A stretch of DNA of 64,000 bases from the NCBI GenBank assembly GCA_963728295.1, contig CAVSKB010000019.1:124001-188000 (forward strand), given 5' to 3'. The position numbers and the translations under genes were made by a program. The notes beneath the pieces were generated by a model that saw nothing but the letters and a program-made list of their open reading frames with translations, ran no database searches and was not told where the DNA came from. Shown one piece after another: positions 45,281 through 55,263 of the stretch. The first letter of the stretch is position 1, and each line of letters begins with the position of its first letter. Source of the stretch: DATJKD01 sp963728295. GTDB taxonomy: Bacteria > Pseudomonadota > Gammaproteobacteria > Steroidobacterales > Steroidobacteraceae.

Positions 45281-46042
45281 ATGCACACGCTGGTCGATAA
45301 AGTCTTCATCGTCGCCGGCGGCGGAAGCGGCATCGGCGAGGCCACGGCGGTTCGTCTGGCGCGCCATGGCGCGCGCGTCGTGGTCGGTGATCTTCGCGAC
45401 GGCCCGGCACATGAGGTCGCCGCACGAATCGTCGGATCCGGCGGCGACGCAACGGCACAGGTCTTTGACATCGTCGAGGAAGCGTCGGTCCGCGCGCTCG
45501 TCACGCGCGCCGTGGATCGCTACGGCGGGCTCGACGGCATTCACATAAACGCGGCGGATCTCGATGCGGTCATTCATGACAGCGACGCCGTCGACGTGCC
45601 GCTTGCGATCTACGATCGCACGCTCGAAGTCAATCTGCGCGGTCACCTGCTCTGCACGCGTCATGCAGTGCCGGCGCTGCTGGCACGCGGCGGCGGGGCG
45701 ATCGTCTACACGAGCTCGGGCGCGGCGTTCATGGGCGAGGCATCGCGGGTGGCCTATGCCATGGCCAAGAGCGGGCTGCATGCGCTTCTGCGGCATGTCG
45801 CGTCCCGCTGGGGGAAACAGGGCATCCGCGCCAACGCGGTCGCACCAGGCCTCGTGATGACGGATGCGGTGCGTCGCGCGATGAGCGAGGAAGCCTGCGC
45901 GCAGGTTCTCGCGATCACGCGCAGCCCGCGGCTTGGCGAGCCCGAAGACATCGCTGCAGCTGTCGCGTTCCTGCTGTCCGACGACGCCACCTGGATCAAC
46001 GGCCAGGTGCTCTCCGTCGACGGCGGGGTAACGCTGCGCTGA
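45281..46042 (+). CDS. Short-chain dehydrogenase/reductase (SDR)
   Basis: Classical SDR of 253 residues. Start ATG 45281 (MHTLVDKVFIVAGGGSGIGE) carries the NAD(P)-binding motif. Catalytic serine is in IVYTSSGAAFMGE and the Tyr-Lys pair in VAYAMAKSGLHALLRH. VAPGLVMTDAVRR and WINGQVLSVDGGVTLR close the fold. The family NNAG motif is replaced by INAAD. The aspartate after beta-2 (VVGDLRD) suggests NAD(H) preference. Substrate unknown. It stands alone between tRNA-Leu and a convergent oxidoreductase. Confidence 0.88.
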   Translation: MHTLVDKVFIVAGGGSGIGEATAVRLARHGARVVVGDLRDGPAHEVAARIVGSGGDATAQVFDIVEEASVRALVTRAVDRYGGLDGIHINAADLDAVIHDSDAVDVPLAIYDRTLEVNLRGHLLCTRHAVPALLARGGGAIVYTSSGAAFMGEASRVAYAMAKSGLHALLRHVASRWGKQGIRANAVAPGLVMTDAVRRAMSEEACAQVLAITRSPRLGEPEDIAAAVAFLLSDDATWINGQVLSVDGGVTLR

Positions 46043-46092
46043 CGACGGGCGGCGCCGCGCCGCTCCCGGACGGCGTGAAGAATGTCCGACTG

Positions 46093-47082
46093 TCACACAT
46101 CGGTGACCAATACGGCCTTGCCAAACTGCGAGCCGTGCTCGAGCCACTGGTGTGCCTCGCCGGCTTGCTCGAGCGGAAACGTACGGTCGATGATCGGGCG
46201 CATGCGCCCGGCTTCGAGCCATGGCCAGACATGCGTCTCTACCGCGCGCGCAAGCCGCGCCTTCTCCTCGGCGTCTCGAGCGCGCAATGTGGACGCGGTG
46301 AGTGTCAGCCGTTTCATCATCATGAGGCGGAGGTCGACTTCGACCTTGTGACCACTCATGGTCGCGATCACGACCAGACGCCCGTCCGGCTTGAGGAATT
46401 CGACGTTGGCCGGGAAGAAGTCCGCCCCAACCATGTCGAGCACGACGTCGGCGCCGCCGGCGGACTTCACTTCGGCGGCCCACGCCGGCGTGGTCGTATC
46501 GATGCCCAGGTCTGCTCCCACGCCGCGGGCCTGCGCGGCCTTCGCTGCACCCCGCGCCGTGGCGATCACGCGTGCACCCGCGGCCTTCGCCATCTGGATA
46601 GCGGTAACGCCGATGCCGCTGTTGGCGCCGTGCACGAGCAACGTCTCACCCGCGCGCAGCGCGCCGCGCTCGAAGACGTTGGTCCACACGGTGAACACCG
46701 TTTCAGGGAGCGCCGCCGCCTGCACGAAATCGAGACCCTTGGGCAGCGGCAGCGCGTGGCGACCGTCTACCGCCGCAAACTCGGCGTAGCCACCGCCCGG
46801 CAGCAGCGCGGTAACGCTATCGCCCACCTTCCATCGCGCGGTGTCCGTGCCGACCGCGACCACCTCGCCGGCGACTTCGAGACCGAGGATCTCAGGCGCG
46901 CCCGGCGGTGGCGGATAGCGCCCCTCGCGCTGGACGATGTCCGGGCGGTTGACGCCGGCTGCGCGGACACGCAGCAGCAGCTGGCCGGCCCGTGGCACGG
47001 GCCTGGGGAGCTGCTCGACGCGCAGCGCGGTCGCGGGTCCCTTGCCACCCACGATCGTCACCGCTCGCATGGTCTCGCTCAT
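46093..47082 (-). CDS. NAD(P)H quinone oxidoreductase, zinc-free MDR family
   Basis: A 329-residue medium-chain reductase of the QOR/PIG3 type. Start ATG 47082 (MSETMRAVTIVGGKGPATAL). Typical blocks are RAAGVNRPDIVQREGRYPPP, LGLEVAGEVVAVGTD, ALPETVFTVWTNVFERGALR, the Rossmann region LLVHGANSGIGVTAIQMAKA and DVVLDMVGADFF. No zinc-binding cysteines. Likely NADPH-dependent reduction of quinones or enones. It lies 40 bases downstream of purA on the same strand and converges with the SDR. Confidence 0.88.
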   Translation of the reverse strand: MSETMRAVTIVGGKGPATALRVEQLPRPVPRAGQLLLRVRAAGVNRPDIVQREGRYPPPPGAPEILGLEVAGEVVAVGTDTARWKVGDSVTALLPGGGYAEFAAVDGRHALPLPKGLDFVQAAALPETVFTVWTNVFERGALRAGETLLVHGANSGIGVTAIQMAKAAGARVIATARGAAKAAQARGVGADLGIDTTTPAWAAEVKSAGGADVVLDMVGADFFPANVEFLKPDGRLVVIATMSGHKVEVDLRLMMMKRLTLTASTLRARDAEEKARLARAVETHVWPWLEAGRMRPIIDRTFPLEQAGEAHQWLEHGSQFGKAVLVTDV

Positions 47083-47122
47083 GCGGGCTCCGGTCTCGCC
47101 GGAAAATGGCGCCGAGCCATTT

Positions 47123-48415
<1,293 letters not shown>

Positions 48416-48435
48416 GCAGGCGCTCCGGTAATCCG

Positions 48436-48636
48436 TCAGACGGACCCGCGGACCACGTAGAGCAGGACGGCGCCCGCAATCATGCTCGCGAGCCCGACGG
48501 CGCGCATGGTGCGATCATCGAGCCGCGCGACGTGCAGCAGCGCCTGCTTCAGCGCGCCGGGGTTGAGAAAGGGCATCAAGCCCTCGATGATCAGATACAG
48601 CGCGCACGCCGCCCACAGATCGTTCCAGTCCAGCAT
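48436..48636 (-). CDS. DUF2065 family small membrane protein
   Basis: A 66-residue protein with two hydrophobic segments (LWAACALYLIIEGLMPFLN and AVGLASMIAGAVLLYVV) and the conserved middle NPGALKQALLHVARLDDRTM. DUF2065 (YjeT) proteins typically lie between hflC and purA, as here. Function not established. Confidence 0.85.
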   Translation of the reverse strand: MLDWNDLWAACALYLIIEGLMPFLNPGALKQALLHVARLDDRTMRAVGLASMIAGAVLLYVVRGSV

Positions 48637-48659
48637 CGTTGCGGCCAGGTCCCCGCGGA

Positions 48660-49529
48660 TCAGGGTCCGGGGTCCTTGAGATACTTGAAGAACTCGCCAT
48701 CCGGAGTGATCACCAGGATGTCGCCCTGCTTGCCGAGCGCGCGGCGATACGCCTGCAGGCCCCGGTAGAACGAGTAGAACTCGGTGTTTCGACCATACGC
48801 GCGCGCATAGATGTCGGCCGCGAGCGCATCACCCTCGCCGCGTGTGATCTCCGCCTGCCGGTACGCGTCGGCCAGGGTCTCGGTGCGCTGGCGCTCGGCT
48901 TCCGCGCGCGTCTGCTCGGACACCGCCGAGCCTTCGGCGCGGAGCTGCGCCGCCTGGCGCGCAAAGTCCTGCCGCATGCGGTTGAAGACCGATTCGCTCA
49001 CTTCCTCGGGCAGGTCGATGCTCTTGACGCGGACGTCGATCAGGATGATCCCGAGCTCGCGGACGTTCAATCCCGCGATCTTCTCGACCTCTCCCAGAAA
49101 TTCGCTGCGATCGGCCGCGACGACCTGCTGGATCGTGCGCCGCGCGATCACGCCCTTGATGCCGTCCTTGACGATCTCGCCGAGGCGGCGGTTGGCGACT
49201 TCCTCGACGCCGCCGGCGGTCGAGATGTAGTACCGCGTAACGTCGCTGATGCGCCACTTCACGAAGAAATTGATCCGCAGGATCTTGCCTTCGCTGGTCA
49301 GGAACTGCTCGGACGGATAGTCCTCGGTGAGTATCCGCCGGTCGAACTTGCGCACGTTGTTGATGAACGGCACGAGAAAGTGCAGCCCGGGCTGGTAGTC
49401 GGCGCGCACGATCTCGCCGAACCGCATCTTGATCGCCAGCTCCGTCTCCCGCACGGTGAACGCCGCCATCGACACCACGAGCACCAGTGCGCCGAGCGCG
49501 AACACGGCCAGGTAGCTTCTGTTGCCCAT
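48660..49529 (-). CDS. hflC: Protease modulator HflC
   Basis: SPFH/prohibitin protein that, with HflK, cages the FtsH protease in the inner membrane. It is 289 residues with an N-terminal helix (YLAVFALGALVLVVSMAAF). SPFH core blocks are RETELAIKMRFGEIV, YQPGLHFLVPFINNVRKFDR and RRLGEIVKDGIKGVIARRT. A charged coiled coil (SEQTRAEAERQRTETLADAY) is followed by YSFYRGLQAYRRALGKQGDI. Its ATG overlaps the last base of the hflK stop. Frame intact. Confidence 0.95.
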   Translation of the reverse strand: MGNRSYLAVFALGALVLVVSMAAFTVRETELAIKMRFGEIVRADYQPGLHFLVPFINNVRKFDRRILTEDYPSEQFLTSEGKILRINFFVKWRISDVTRYYISTAGGVEEVANRRLGEIVKDGIKGVIARRTIQQVVAADRSEFLGEVEKIAGLNVRELGIILIDVRVKSIDLPEEVSESVFNRMRQDFARQAAQLRAEGSAVSEQTRAEAERQRTETLADAYRQAEITRGEGDALAADIYARAYGRNTEFYSFYRGLQAYRRALGKQGDILVITPDGEFFKYLKDPGP

Positions 49530-50674
49530 CAGCGGCTGCCTCGCTCGCGACGCGCTTCGATCGATACGTCCGGCGTTTCGGCAGGCTGCCGGCTCGGCGG
49601 GGCCGAGGACTGCCGCTGTTCGTCGAGCGTCAAGGCCGGCGTACGGCGCTCGGTGAGCTTGTCGAGCGGCAGGTACAGCATGTTTCCCGTGCCCTTGGTG
49701 TCGACCAGCACCTTGTTCGTGCTCCCGAGCACGTCCTCGATGGTCTCGTAGTAAAGCCGCTGGCGCGTCACGCTCGGAGCGCGCTCGTAGGCGGCGAGCA
49801 GCTTGGAGAATCGCTCCGCCTCACCCTGCGCGTCGGCTTCGATCCGTGCCTTGTACGCCCGTGATTCCTCGAGCTGTCGAGCCGCGGAGCCCTTTGCCTT
49901 GGGTAGGATGTCGTTCGCATAGGCCTGCGCCTCGAGCGCGAGCCGCTCCTTGTCCTCCCGCGCCTTGATCGCATCGCGCTGGGAGGTCTGCACCTGCTCG
50001 GGAACGCTCACTCCAACCAGGCTGACCGAGGTGACCTCGATGCCTGTCTTGTATATGTCCAGCGTGCGCTGCACGAGCTCCTTGGTCCGCGCGGTGATCT
50101 CCTGCCGGCCCTCCTCGAGTACGAAGTCGAGGCGGCTGCGCCCGATGATCTCGCGGATCGCGCTTTCGCTCACCTCGCCGAGCGTATCTTCCGGGTTGCG
50201 CACGTTGAAGGAGAACGCGATCGGGTCGACGCGCCGGTACTGCACGGCGATGTTGAGGTCGACGAGGTTCTCATCCTGCGTAAGCATCCGCGTCTGATCG
50301 TTGAAAGTCTCAATCGACCCGATGTTGACGATGCGCCGCGACTCGATCGGCCACGGAATGTGCATCCCGATGCCGGGCTGCGTCGTGCGGACATACCTGC
50401 CAAACCGCGTGATCACCGCGCGCTCCGCCGCGTCGACCTGGTAGACGCCGGTCGCTCCCCAGATGACCAGCAGCGCTGCGGCGATGGTGCCGATCCCTAA
50501 ACCGCGGCCGCGGCCGCCGCCGGTGCTGCCGTCGCCGCCGCCGCCACCGCCGCCGCCGAAGATACCCGCAAGCCTGCGCTGCAGGCGGCGCAACGCCTCG
50601 TCGAGATCCGCGGCTCCCCGCTCCGGGCGATTACCCCAGGGGTTGCGATTCTTGCCCGGCTCGTTCCACGCCAT
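49529..50674 (-). CDS. hflK: FtsH protease activity modulator HflK
   Basis: Partner of HflC, 381 residues. Acidic and glycine-rich N-terminus (RRLAGIFGGGGGGGGDG), then a membrane helix (IGTIAAALLVIWGATGVYQV) and the SPFH domain (YVRTTQPGIGMHIPWPIESR; LDFVLEEGRQEITARTKELV). A long Ala/Glu/Arg-rich coiled coil (EARAYANDILPKAKGSAARQ in essence) precedes YYETIEDVLGSTNKVLVDTK. Frame intact. Seventy-eight bases after hflX. Confidence 0.95.
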   Translation of the reverse strand: MAWNEPGKNRNPWGNRPERGAADLDEALRRLQRRLAGIFGGGGGGGGDGSTGGGRGRGLGIGTIAAALLVIWGATGVYQVDAAERAVITRFGRYVRTTQPGIGMHIPWPIESRRIVNIGSIETFNDQTRMLTQDENLVDLNIAVQYRRVDPIAFSFNVRNPEDTLGEVSESAIREIIGRSRLDFVLEEGRQEITARTKELVQRTLDIYKTGIEVTSVSLVGVSVPEQVQTSQRDAIKAREDKERLALEAQAYANDILPKAKGSAARQLEESRAYKARIEADAQGEAERFSKLLAAYERAPSVTRQRLYYETIEDVLGSTNKVLVDTKGTGNMLYLPLDKLTERRTPALTLDEQRQSSAPPSRQPAETPDVSIEARRERGSR

Positions 50675-50752
50675 GGGTCTGACTGCTCCGATTGGCCCGA
50701 TTGAGGGATGAAGATGCCAAATCGGCCGGACCAGAGCGGCCGCTTCGGGACG

Positions 50753-52090
50753 TCAGGCGTTGCCGACGTTGCTGATACGTGTGGATTGTAGGAAGGCCGA
50801 TTCGGCCATACAAGGCGCAGCCGCCGGCGGATCGAGGCCCTCCTCGCGGCAGATGCGCTCGATCTCGGGTCGGCGCATCCAGACCTCGAGTGCGAAACCG
50901 CCGTCCGCCTCCACGCGTTCGGCCAGCACCGCGCCGGCCGCATGGAAACGCGCGCGGGCACGTCCCGCTCGCGCCGGAACGTGTACGTGGCAGCGCGCGA
51001 GATCGCGACCGAAGTGGCCCTGCAGCGCCTCGCGCAGCAGCCCGACACCCGCGCCCGTCTGCGCCGACAGCCACACCCGACCCGCGAGCCCGTCAGCCGA
51101 ACACTCGATGCGCGGCTCCTCGCGCGTTCGATCGATCTTGTTGTAGATCGCGATCTGTCGCAGGTCTCCGGCGCCGATCGAATCGAGCACGCGATCGACC
51201 TGTGCAATGCGTTCGGCGCGCTCCGGATCCGCGGCGTCGATGACGTGCAGCAGCAGGTCCGCGTCGCGTGCTTCCTGGAGGGTCGATCGGAAGGCCGCCA
51301 CGAGCTCGTGCGGCAGATCGCGGACAAAGCCCACCGTATCCGCGAGCGCCACATCGAGCCCCGCCGCCACCGGCAGGCGACGCACCGTCGGGTCAAGCGT
51401 CGCAAAAAGCTGGTCGGCGGCATACGCGTCCGACATGGTGAGCCGATTGAACAGGGTCGACTTGCCGGCATTCGTATAGCCAACCAGCGCAACGGTCGGC
51501 ACCGCCCGCCGCTGCCGGTCGCGCCGTGTGGTGTCGCGCTGCACCAGCACCCGGTCCAGGCGGTCATTGAGCGTCTTGATGCGGCGCCCGAGCAGGCGCC
51601 GGTCGGTCTCGAGCTGCGTTTCACCGGGTCCGCGCAGACCGATACCGCCCTTCTGGCGCTCGAGGTGGGTCCAGCCGCGCACCAGGCGCGTCGAGAGATG
51701 CTCGAGCTGCGCAAGCTCCACCTGCAGCTTGCCTTCGAAGCTGCGCGCGCGCTGCGCGAAGATGTCGAGGATCAGGCCGCTGCGATCGAGCACCCGGCAC
51801 TCGAGCTCCTGCTCGAGGTTTCGCTCCTGGCTGGGCGAGAGCTCGTGATCGACCAGCACGAGGTCGGCGCCGGTCGCGGCCACGCGCTCGCGCAGCTCGC
51901 TCACCTTCCCGCTGCCGAGCAGGTACCGTGGGTCCGCCTTCTTGCGGGTCACGACGGCGAGCTCGAGCACCTGCGCGCCGGCTGATTGCGCGAGCGCGGT
52001 GAATTCCTCGACGCGATCGGGGTCGGGTGTGCGACCGAGCCCGACACAGACGAGGATGGCGCGTTCGCCGCTGCGCGGTCTGTCGATCAA
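50753..52090 (-). CDS. hflX: Ribosome-associated GTPase HflX
   Basis: GTPase that splits stalled or hibernating 70S ribosomes. It is 445 residues. An N-terminal HflX domain (LVLVDHELSPSQERNLEQEL, RVLDRSGLILDIFAQRARS) and a helical bundle (GPGETQLETDRRLLGRRI) precede the GTPase core: G1 VGYTNAGKSTLFNRLT, DTVGFVRDLPHELVAAFRST, then NKIDRT. A C-terminal domain of about 80 residues follows. TTG start (52090). Twenty-six bases after hfq, the usual order. Confidence 0.94.
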   Translation of the reverse strand: MIDRPRSGERAILVCVGLGRTPDPDRVEEFTALAQSAGAQVLELAVVTRKKADPRYLLGSGKVSELRERVAATGADLVLVDHELSPSQERNLEQELECRVLDRSGLILDIFAQRARSFEGKLQVELAQLEHLSTRLVRGWTHLERQKGGIGLRGPGETQLETDRRLLGRRIKTLNDRLDRVLVQRDTTRRDRQRRAVPTVALVGYTNAGKSTLFNRLTMSDAYAADQLFATLDPTVRRLPVAAGLDVALADTVGFVRDLPHELVAAFRSTLQEARDADLLLHVIDAADPERAERIAQVDRVLDSIGAGDLRQIAIYNKIDRTREEPRIECSADGLAGRVWLSAQTGAGVGLLREALQGHFGRDLARCHVHVPARAGRARARFHAAGAVLAERVEADGGFALEVWMRRPEIERICREEGLDPPAAAPCMAESAFLQSTRISNVGNA

Positions 52091-52116
52091 GTCGTCCTTG
52101 CCCTGCTCACGGCGGG

Positions 52117-52371
52117 TCAGGCGGGCGGAGCCTCGTCCGCCGCGTCGTCATCCGACGTCGGCAGGCGGACGTTGCGCGCCGGCACGACCGTCGAGATCGC
52201 GTGCTTGTAGACCATCTGGCTCACGCTGTTGCGAAGCAGGACGACGAACTGGTCGAAGGAGTCGATCTGACCCTGAAGCTTGATTCCATTCACCAGGTAT
52301 ATCGAGACCGGTATCCGTTCCTTGCGCAGTGCATTGAGGAAGGGGTCCTGCAGGGACTGGCCCTTGGCCAT
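52117..52371 (-). CDS. hfq: RNA chaperone Hfq
   Basis: Sm-like hexamer that pairs small RNAs with mRNAs. It is 84 residues. Sm1 KGQSLQDPFLNALRKERIPV and YLVNGIKLQGQIDSFDQFVV, Sm2 YKHAISTVVPARNV. The C-terminal tail after residue 72 is short and acidic (SDDDAADEAPPA). A strong AAGGAG precedes the ATG. Between miaA and hflX; frame intact. Confidence 0.97.
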   Translation of the reverse strand: MAKGQSLQDPFLNALRKERIPVSIYLVNGIKLQGQIDSFDQFVVLLRNSVSQMVYKHAISTVVPARNVRLPTSDDDAADEAPPA

Positions 52372-52431
52372 GATCGCTTCTCCTTTGTCTTTTTAGCGGC
52401 GCGTCGTTCCTGCAGCGCAGCCTTCCTTAGA

Positions 52432-52450
52432 GACGGCAGGAATAGCCGTC
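52432..52450 (-). repeat. Inverted repeat in the hfq leader
   Basis: GACGGC and GCCGTC, separated by seven bases, lie about 60 bases upstream of the hfq ATG between miaA and hfq. No T-tract follows, so it is not a terminator. It may be a leader hairpin. E. coli Hfq represses its own mRNA by binding the leader; any such role here is a guess. Confidence 0.3.
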
Positions 52451-52496
52451 GCATTGACGGGGCAAGAACACTTGAATCTTAGCACAGGGTTCCGGT

Positions 52497-53444
52497 TTAC
52501 CTCGCTGCGGCCGCGTCGCAAAGTACCGACTTGATGGGTGCAACTTCCTGATCTTCAAGTCCGCCGATCCAGGTCAGCGCCGGTTCCGACCGCAACCAGG
52601 TGAGCTGCCGCTTCGCCAGGTTGCGGGTGGCCCGCTTCCCTGCAACAACGGCGTCCGTCATCGGCAGGCGCCCGTCGAGATGGGCCCAGAGCTGCCGATA
52701 CCCGACGGCGCGCAGGCTCGGAAGCTCGGGGTCCAGGTCCCCGCGGCCGTGCAGCGTCCGCACCTCCGCGAGAAATCCTGCCTCGAGCATCGCGTCAAAG
52801 CGACGATCGAGCCGCTGGTAAAGCTCATCACGGGTCAGGGGCATGAGGACGTGAGCCGACAGGCGCAGGCCGGTACCCTCTGCGCGCCGCTGCCGGTCGC
52901 TTATCGTCTCGCCGGTGAGCTCGAAGACCTCCAGCGCCCGCTGAATGCGCTGCCCGTCAGCGGGCCGAATGCGCGCAGCGGCTTCGGGATCGACGCGGGC
53001 GAGCTCCGCGTGGAGCGCCGGCCAGCCCGCGTCGCGCGCCCGCGCGTCGAGTCGCGCGCGGACCGTGGGTTCGGCCGGCGGAAGAGCCGCGAGCCCGCGC
53101 ATGAGGGCGCGGAAATAAAGCATGGTGCCGCCGACCAGGAGCGGAATCCGGCCCCGACCCCGGATCGCGGGGATCAGCTGGAGGGCATCTTCAAGGAACC
53201 GTCCGGCCGAATACGTCTCCGCAGGGTCGCAGACGTCGATCAGATGATGCGGCGTCTGGGCGCGTTCTGCCGCGGTCGGCTTGGCGGTGCCGATGTCGAG
53301 CCCGCGATACACCAGCGCGGAGTCGACACTTATGATCTCGAGTGGAAACTCGCGCGCCAGGGCGAGCGCCAGCGCCGACTTCCCCGTGCCGGTGGGGCCC
53401 ATGAGCAGGACCGCATCGGCGGCCGCGCCACCAGGCACGATCAT
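52497..53444 (-). CDS. miaA: tRNA dimethylallyltransferase MiaA
   Basis: Adds the dimethylallyl group to A37 of tRNAs reading UNN codons. Start ATG 53444 (MIVPGGAAADAVLLMGPTGT) overlaps the mutL stop (ATGA). It has 315 residues. P-loop GPTGTGKSALALALAREF, VDSALVYRGLDIGTAKPTAA, HHLIDVCDPAETYSAGRF, VGGTMLYFRALMRGLA, LRAVGYRQLWAHLDG and RATRNLAKRQLTWLRSE are canonical. The frame extends upstream only as shadow of mutL. Confidence 0.96.
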   Translation of the reverse strand: MIVPGGAAADAVLLMGPTGTGKSALALALAREFPLEIISVDSALVYRGLDIGTAKPTAAERAQTPHHLIDVCDPAETYSAGRFLEDALQLIPAIRGRGRIPLLVGGTMLYFRALMRGLAALPPAEPTVRARLDARARDAGWPALHAELARVDPEAAARIRPADGQRIQRALEVFELTGETISDRQRRAEGTGLRLSAHVLMPLTRDELYQRLDRRFDAMLEAGFLAEVRTLHGRGDLDPELPSLRAVGYRQLWAHLDGRLPMTDAVVAGKRATRNLAKRQLTWLRSEPALTWIGGLEDQEVAPIKSVLCDAAAAR

Positions 53445-55216
53445 CGACCCCGTAGAAATAGCCGGTCGAGCTCGTCCATTCCGAGGAACGACCACGTCGG
53501 CCGGCCGTGCACGCACTGGTCGCTGCGCAAAGTCGTTTCCATCTCGCGCAGCAGCGAATTCATCTCGGGCAGCTCGAGTCGGCGGTTGGCGCGCACGGCC
53601 TGGTGACATGCGATCGTCCCAAGCGAGCGCTCGAGGATGCGCTCGCCGCCCGCCCCGCCCTCCTCCTCGAGGTCGGCGAGCAGATCTCTGACCAGCGTCG
53701 CGGGGTCGGCGGAAGAAAGCAGCGCCGGCAATGCCCGGACAATGAGCTGCGTGGGTCCGCCGCGCGTGAGCTCGATGCCAAGCCGCTCGAGCAGCTCGAC
53801 ATGCGTCTCGGCGCGCTCGATTTCGGCCACGCTCGCGGCCATCGTGACGGGTATCAGCAACGGCTGGCGCGCCACCCGATCGGCCTGCAGCGCCGATTTC
53901 AGCCGCTCGTAGACCGTCCGTTCGTGCGCGGCGTGCATGTCGACGAGCACCAGGCCGTCCCGCGCCTGCGCGAGAATGTAGACACCGTGCAGCTGCGCGA
54001 TCGCGTACCCGAGCGGATGGCTCGCGGAGTCATTCGCCGCAGCACCCTCGATCGGCGGCGACGCGCCGGGGGACTGACCCCCGTAGTCCCCCGGTTCACT
54101 CACTTGCCCGGGTCGCGACCCGTACAGGTCCACCGCCGACCAGCCCGTCTGTGCAGACGACGTACCCCCGGCCACGCGCAGACGCGCCGCCGGAATCGCC
54201 GCGACGGCATCCATCGAGGCGCGGGTCTGGGCGAGCGCGCGCTCCAGGGTCCGGAACAGGAAGTCGTGGATCAGACCCGGCTCGCGGAACCGCACCTCGA
54301 GCTTCTGCGGGTGAGCGTTCACGTCGACGCGGGAGGGATCGATCTCGAGGTACAGCACGTACGCGGGCTGGCGCCCATGAAAGAGCACGTCGCGATAGGC
54401 GAGGCGCACTGCGCTCGCGACCAGCTTGTCGCGCAGCGGCCTGCCGTTCAGGAAAAAATGCTGCTGATCGGACTGGCTGCGCGCGTAGGTCGGCAACCCG
54501 AACCAGCCCGAGAAACGCATGCCCGCTCCTTCGTGATCGAGCCGCATCGCCTGCGTGATGAAGTCCTCGCCAAGCACTGCCGCGACACGCGCGTCGCGTT
54601 CGCGGTCAGAACCCGCATGCGCGTGATCCGCGAGCCGCCGCTTGCCGCTGCTCAACCCGATCGCCACGTCGAAGCGAGCGAGCGCTGCACGTTCGACGAG
54701 TCGCTGCACCTGCGCGAGCTCGGTCCGCTCTGCGCGCAGGAACTTGCGGCGTGCCGGCACGTTGAAAAAGAGCTCGCGGACCTCGACCGTCGTGCCCTGC
54801 GGGTGCGGCGCGGGCGCGGGCCCCGCGAGTACGCCGTCCGCCGCCGTCACGGCATAACCGGCCTCCGCGCCCGCCGCGCGCGATATGAGGCGGACGCGCG
54901 ACACGGAGGCGATCGAAGGCAGCGCTTCACCGCGGAACCCGAGCGTGCGCACCGACTCGAGGTCCTCGATGCGCCCGATCTTGCTGGTCGCGTGGTGCGC
55001 AAGCGCGAGCGCGAGCTCGTCGCGCGCGATGCCGGCGCCGTCGTCACGCACACGGCAGAGCGCGACGCCGCCGGCCTCGACATCAATCTCGATGCGACGC
55101 GCGCCGGCATCGAGGCTGTTCTCGACGAGCTCTTTTATGACCGACGCGGGACGCTCTACGACCTCGCCGGCCGCGATCTGGTGGATCAGCTGTTCGGGCA
55201 GGACCCGGATGGGCAT
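53441..55216 (-). CDS. mutL: DNA mismatch repair protein MutL (with endonuclease-type C-terminus)
   Basis: GHKL ATPase coordinating mismatch repair. Start ATG 55216 (MPIRVLPEQLIHQIAAGEVV) gives 591 residues. The ATPase motifs are ELVENSLDAGARRIEIDV, RDDGAGIARDELALALAHHA and TLGFRGEALPSIASVSRV. A variable linker (about residues 335-395) precedes the dimerisation domain. That domain carries VDMHAAHERTVYERLKSAL, matching the DxHA-x2-E-x4-E metal-binding pattern of nuclease-type MutL, and the late CVHGRPTW motif. E. coli MutL, which relies on MutH, lacks these. Frame intact; coupled to miaA. Confidence 0.96.
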   Translation of the reverse strand: MPIRVLPEQLIHQIAAGEVVERPASVIKELVENSLDAGARRIEIDVEAGGVALCRVRDDGAGIARDELALALAHHATSKIGRIEDLESVRTLGFRGEALPSIASVSRVRLISRAAGAEAGYAVTAADGVLAGPAPAPHPQGTTVEVRELFFNVPARRKFLRAERTELAQVQRLVERAALARFDVAIGLSSGKRRLADHAHAGSDRERDARVAAVLGEDFITQAMRLDHEGAGMRFSGWFGLPTYARSQSDQQHFFLNGRPLRDKLVASAVRLAYRDVLFHGRQPAYVLYLEIDPSRVDVNAHPQKLEVRFREPGLIHDFLFRTLERALAQTRASMDAVAAIPAARLRVAGGTSSAQTGWSAVDLYGSRPGQVSEPGDYGGQSPGASPPIEGAAANDSASHPLGYAIAQLHGVYILAQARDGLVLVDMHAAHERTVYERLKSALQADRVARQPLLIPVTMAASVAEIERAETHVELLERLGIELTRGGPTQLIVRALPALLSSADPATLVRDLLADLEEEGGAGGERILERSLGTIACHQAVRANRRLELPEMNSLLREMETTLRSDQCVHGRPTWSFLGMDELDRLFLRGR

Positions 55217-55263
55217 GCGACGGCCTCGCGGTGGGGCCGCGAGGATAGCAAAGCCCGATGGCG

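Noticed and set aside
50525..50600. GCC/GCCGCC run in the 5' part of hflK as a tandem repeat or mobile scar
   Set aside because: It encodes the glycine-rich N-terminal segment normal for HflK.
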